From NCBI GenBank assembly GCA_023228195.1, contig JALOBR010000045.1, positions 1 through 7,252 on the forward strand: a stretch of 7,252 nucleotides of DNA, in the 5' to 3' direction. The notes under the pieces are model-generated. The model saw nothing but the letters and a program-made list of their open reading frames with translations, had not been told where the DNA came from and searched no databases. A program made the position numbers and the translations under genes. The DNA comes from Candidatus Omnitrophota bacterium. Its GTDB lineage: Bacteria > Omnitrophota > Gorgyraeia > Duberdicusellales > 4484-171. Every line of letters starts with the position of its first letter. Within the stretch, counting starts at the first letter, position 1. Shown here one piece after another: positions 6,135-7,252 of this stretch.

Positions 6135-6163
6135 ATCTTAACATTACGGCATTTCTTTGTCAA
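6135..6163 (-). promoter_or_regulatory. Promoter of tRNA-Leu
   Basis: On the minus strand, perfect TTGACA (6158-6163), a 17-bp spacer and TAAGAT (6135-6140) lie about 35 bp before the mature tRNA. The match and position are both strong. Confidence 0.8.
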
Positions 6164-6219
6164 CTCATTCGGCTTATCCCATGCTCAAGGTTTATGCTGA
6201 GCGAAGCAGAAGGCATCAA

Positions 6220-6248
6220 TTGACAACTTCTTTTTGTAATGATATGAT
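6220..6248 (+). promoter_or_regulatory. Promoter of tRNA-Ala
   Basis: Perfect TTGACA (6220-6225), a 17-bp spacer and TATGAT (6243-6248) lie about 55 bp before the tRNA. It is back to back with the tRNA-Leu promoter, with 56 bp between the two -35 boxes. It may also drive the thyX-like gene, since no clear terminator separates the tRNA from it. Confidence 0.8.
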
Positions 6249-6303
6249 TTCTTTCATTGTTTAGAGTTTATAATTTGAAATTTACCTTGCTAGACAAGGT
6301 TTT

Positions 6304-6376
6304 GGGGCCGTAGTACAGTTGGGAGTACGCTTGCATGGCATGCAAGAGGTCGGGGGTTCAAATCCCCCCGGCTCCA
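6304..6376 (+). tRNA. tRNA-Ala (anticodon GGC)
   Basis: The acceptor stem GGGGCCG pairs with CGGCTCC and contains G3-T70, the identity pair of alanine tRNAs, followed by discriminator A. The D stem is GTAC/GTAC. The anticodon stem CTTGC/GCAAG encloses ATGGCAT, giving anticodon GGC for GCC codons. The T arm is GGGGG-TTCAAAT-CCCCC. Length is 73 nt and CCA is not encoded. The hairpin repeat begins only 4 nt after its 3' end. Confidence 0.96.
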
Positions 6377-6379
6377 TAA

Positions 6380-6432
6380 TAATGAGACTTACATTTTTTA
6401 TACGGGAGTATAAAAAATGTCTAGTCGAATTA
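6380..6432. repeat. Structured hairpin repeat, copy 2 (constant flanks, variable stem)
   Basis: The element reads TAAT-GA-GACT (6380-6389), one unpaired base (t6390), a perfect 13-bp stem (ACATTTTTTATAC 6391-6403 with GTATAAAAAATGT 6408-6420) around loop GGGA, two unpaired bases (ct 6421-6422), then AGTC-GA-ATTA (6423-6432). The architecture is identical to copy 1 at 602-657, including facing GA dinucleotides and the 1-nt versus 2-nt internal loop. The inner stem is a different sequence. Read on the plus strand, the loop C-GGGA-G is a GNRA-type tetraloop. It starts 4 nt after tRNA-Ala and lies 70 bp before the thyX-like start codon. It is not followed by a T-run, so it is not an ordinary terminator. 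Confidence 0.8.
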
Positions 6433-6433
6433 T

Positions 6434-6481
6434 CCCGGTTATTTCTTACAGTTTAAAAATATATAGGTGGAAATAACAGGG
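6434..6481. other. Second stem-loop following hairpin repeat copy 2
   Basis: CCC 6434-6436 pairs with GGG 6479-6481, and GTTATTTC 6438-6445 with GAAATAAC 6470-6477, with one G-A mismatch between the two helices and a 24-nt AT-rich loop. It occupies the same place after the repeat as the CCCC/GGGG-closed structure does after copy 1. It lies in the leader of the thyX-like gene. Confidence 0.5.
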
Positions 6482-6501
6482 ACCATATTATTAAGGATTT
6501 T

Positions 6502-7252
6502 ATGAAAGTATACTTAGCTGGATTTAATGTAGATACAGCAGTTTTAAAAGAGCTGGAGAATATTTCAGAAAAACGCCAGGATTTAACTCCGGAAGTAATT
6601 TCTGCCGCTTACGCCCGCATAAGCCGCGACCCGCGTCCGATAAATGAAATCAGAATCGAGGCACGCCGTGAAGTTGAACGCAGCCGCAAGTCTAACGAAA
6701 CTATTATTTTTAAAATGGGCCATCATTCTGTTGCGGAGCATGCAGTATTTAATTTCGATATTTTAGGAGTATCCCGTCTTGCGATGGAGGAGGCAGAGAA
6801 ATTCAGGCTTTGTTCGTATACGGAAAAATCACAGCGTTATATTACTCTTGATAAGGATTTTGTAATTCCGGAAGAGTTAAGAGGTGTCCCTCTGGAAGGC
6901 CGTTTTATAAAAATGGTGCGACTCCAGAACGAAGCTTATTCCAAGCTTTTTGAAAAATTAAAAAGTTACGTATTTAAAAAACATGAAAAATTGGCAGCCG
7001 ACCCGAAGAAACATAATTTACTTGAAGGTTGGGCAAAAGAAGACGCGCGTTATATTACCTCACTCGCCACGGAGTCGCAGGTAGGCGTAACTGTCAATGC
7101 GCGTATCCTGGAACTTATGTTGCGCAGGTTTTCTTCGCACTCATTAGCAGAAGTAAAAAACTTAGGTCAGTCCATTTACGAACAGGTTAGCCCGATTGCT
7201 CCTTCAATTGTAATTTTTCACGACGCAAATGACCGCGACCTTAAAACCTATC
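6502..7252 (+). CDS. thyX: ThyX-family (FAD-dependent thymidylate synthase-like) protein, 3' truncated by window
   Basis: The frame is open from ATG 6502 to the window end, giving 250 residues without a stop. Canonical ThyX makes dTMP from dUMP using FAD, NADPH and methylenetetrahydrofolate. Family features are KMGHHSVAEHAVFNFDILGVSRL (about 71-93), SYTEKSQRY (105-113) and the later region VNARILELMLRRF (about 198-210). The signature RHRxxSxNExSxRY appears here as KFRLCSYTEKSQRY (100-113): the first R is K, H is F, and N is T. This differs from active ThyX proteins. The N-terminal part, with AAYARISRDPRPINE, resembles a longer, apparently two-domain ThyX subgroup that I recall from other bacteria, so another ThyX-like half may follow outside the window. 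AAGGA lies 4 nt before ATG. Family membership is firm, but activity is uncertain. Confidence 0.82.
   Translation, partial: MKVYLAGFNVDTAVLKELENISEKRQDLTPEVISAAYARISRDPRPINEIRIEARREVERSRKSNETIIFKMGHHSVAEHAVFNFDILGVSRLAMEEAEKFRLCSYTEKSQRYITLDKDFVIPEELRGVPLEGRFIKMVRLQNEAYSKLFEKLKSYVFKKHEKLAADPKKHNLLEGWAKEDARYITSLATESQVGVTVNARILELMLRRFSSHSLAEVKNLGQSIYEQVSPIAPSIVIFHDANDRDLKTY

Noticed and set aside
5975..6163. A 62-codon minus-strand open frame with a peptide like RSGETGRRAGLKIPSPQ
   Set aside because: It is the translation of the tRNA-Leu gene and its promoter, a well-known spurious peptide class. The tRNA fully explains the sequence.
6380..6432. Hairpin repeat copy 2 as the transcription terminator of tRNA-Ala
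   Set aside because: There is no T-run after the 3' arm, the conserved flanks are unexplained by termination, and copy 1 does not follow a gene on that strand.
1..7252. CRISPR arrays, insertion sequences or prophage genes
   Set aside because: No regularly spaced direct repeats, transposase, integrase or phage structural motifs were seen on either strand.

Overview
The window looks like part of a chromosome from an uncultivated, low-to-moderate GC bacterium, most likely Candidatus Omnitrophota or a close PVC-side relative. This rests on gene content: a TIGR04073-type exosortase-associated secreted protein, a four-cysteine L28 of the Thermus-like type, a ThyX relative with an altered signature motif, and tRNA genes without encoded CCA. 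No single marker settles the phylum, so this is inference.

Left end (1-1121). The 3' end of recJ (+) converges on and overlaps rpmB (-, ribosomal protein L28) by 45 bp. rpmB has a strong promoter about 180 bp upstream. Its leader region carries a striking hairpin element (602-657) and a possible three-way junction (658-726). On the other strand, a c-di-GMP-I (GEMM) riboswitch with its own terminator lies upstream of the small secreted TIGR04073-family protein (1122-1457). That gene is separated from the next block by a perfect 16-bp bidirectional terminator hairpin.

Middle (1572-5849). Three minus-strand genes follow one another in transcription order: a radical SAM enzyme, a Ski2-like DExH helicase with its own extended -10 promoter, and an exported TPR protein. 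The helicase and TPR genes are 43 bp apart and probably co-transcribed. The radical SAM gene is AT-rich, starts with GTG, has no Shine-Dalgarno sequence and may be a foreign or accessory gene.

Right end (5850-7252). tRNA-Leu(CAA) on the minus strand and tRNA-Ala(GGC) on the plus strand are transcribed divergently from two near-consensus promoters. Four bases after tRNA-Ala is a second copy of the hairpin element (6380-6432), then another stem-loop and the start of a ThyX-family gene that runs off the window.

The most unusual signal is the pair of hairpin elements. Both have nearly identical outer flanks (TAATGAGACT and CTAGTCGAATTA) enclosing inner stems that differ in sequence but remain complementary. 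That is compensatory change, and it points to a structured repeat or RNA/DNA element that I do not recognise. The second notable system is the riboswitch, where the same eight bases occur in the aptamer and in the terminator, which suggests how it switches.
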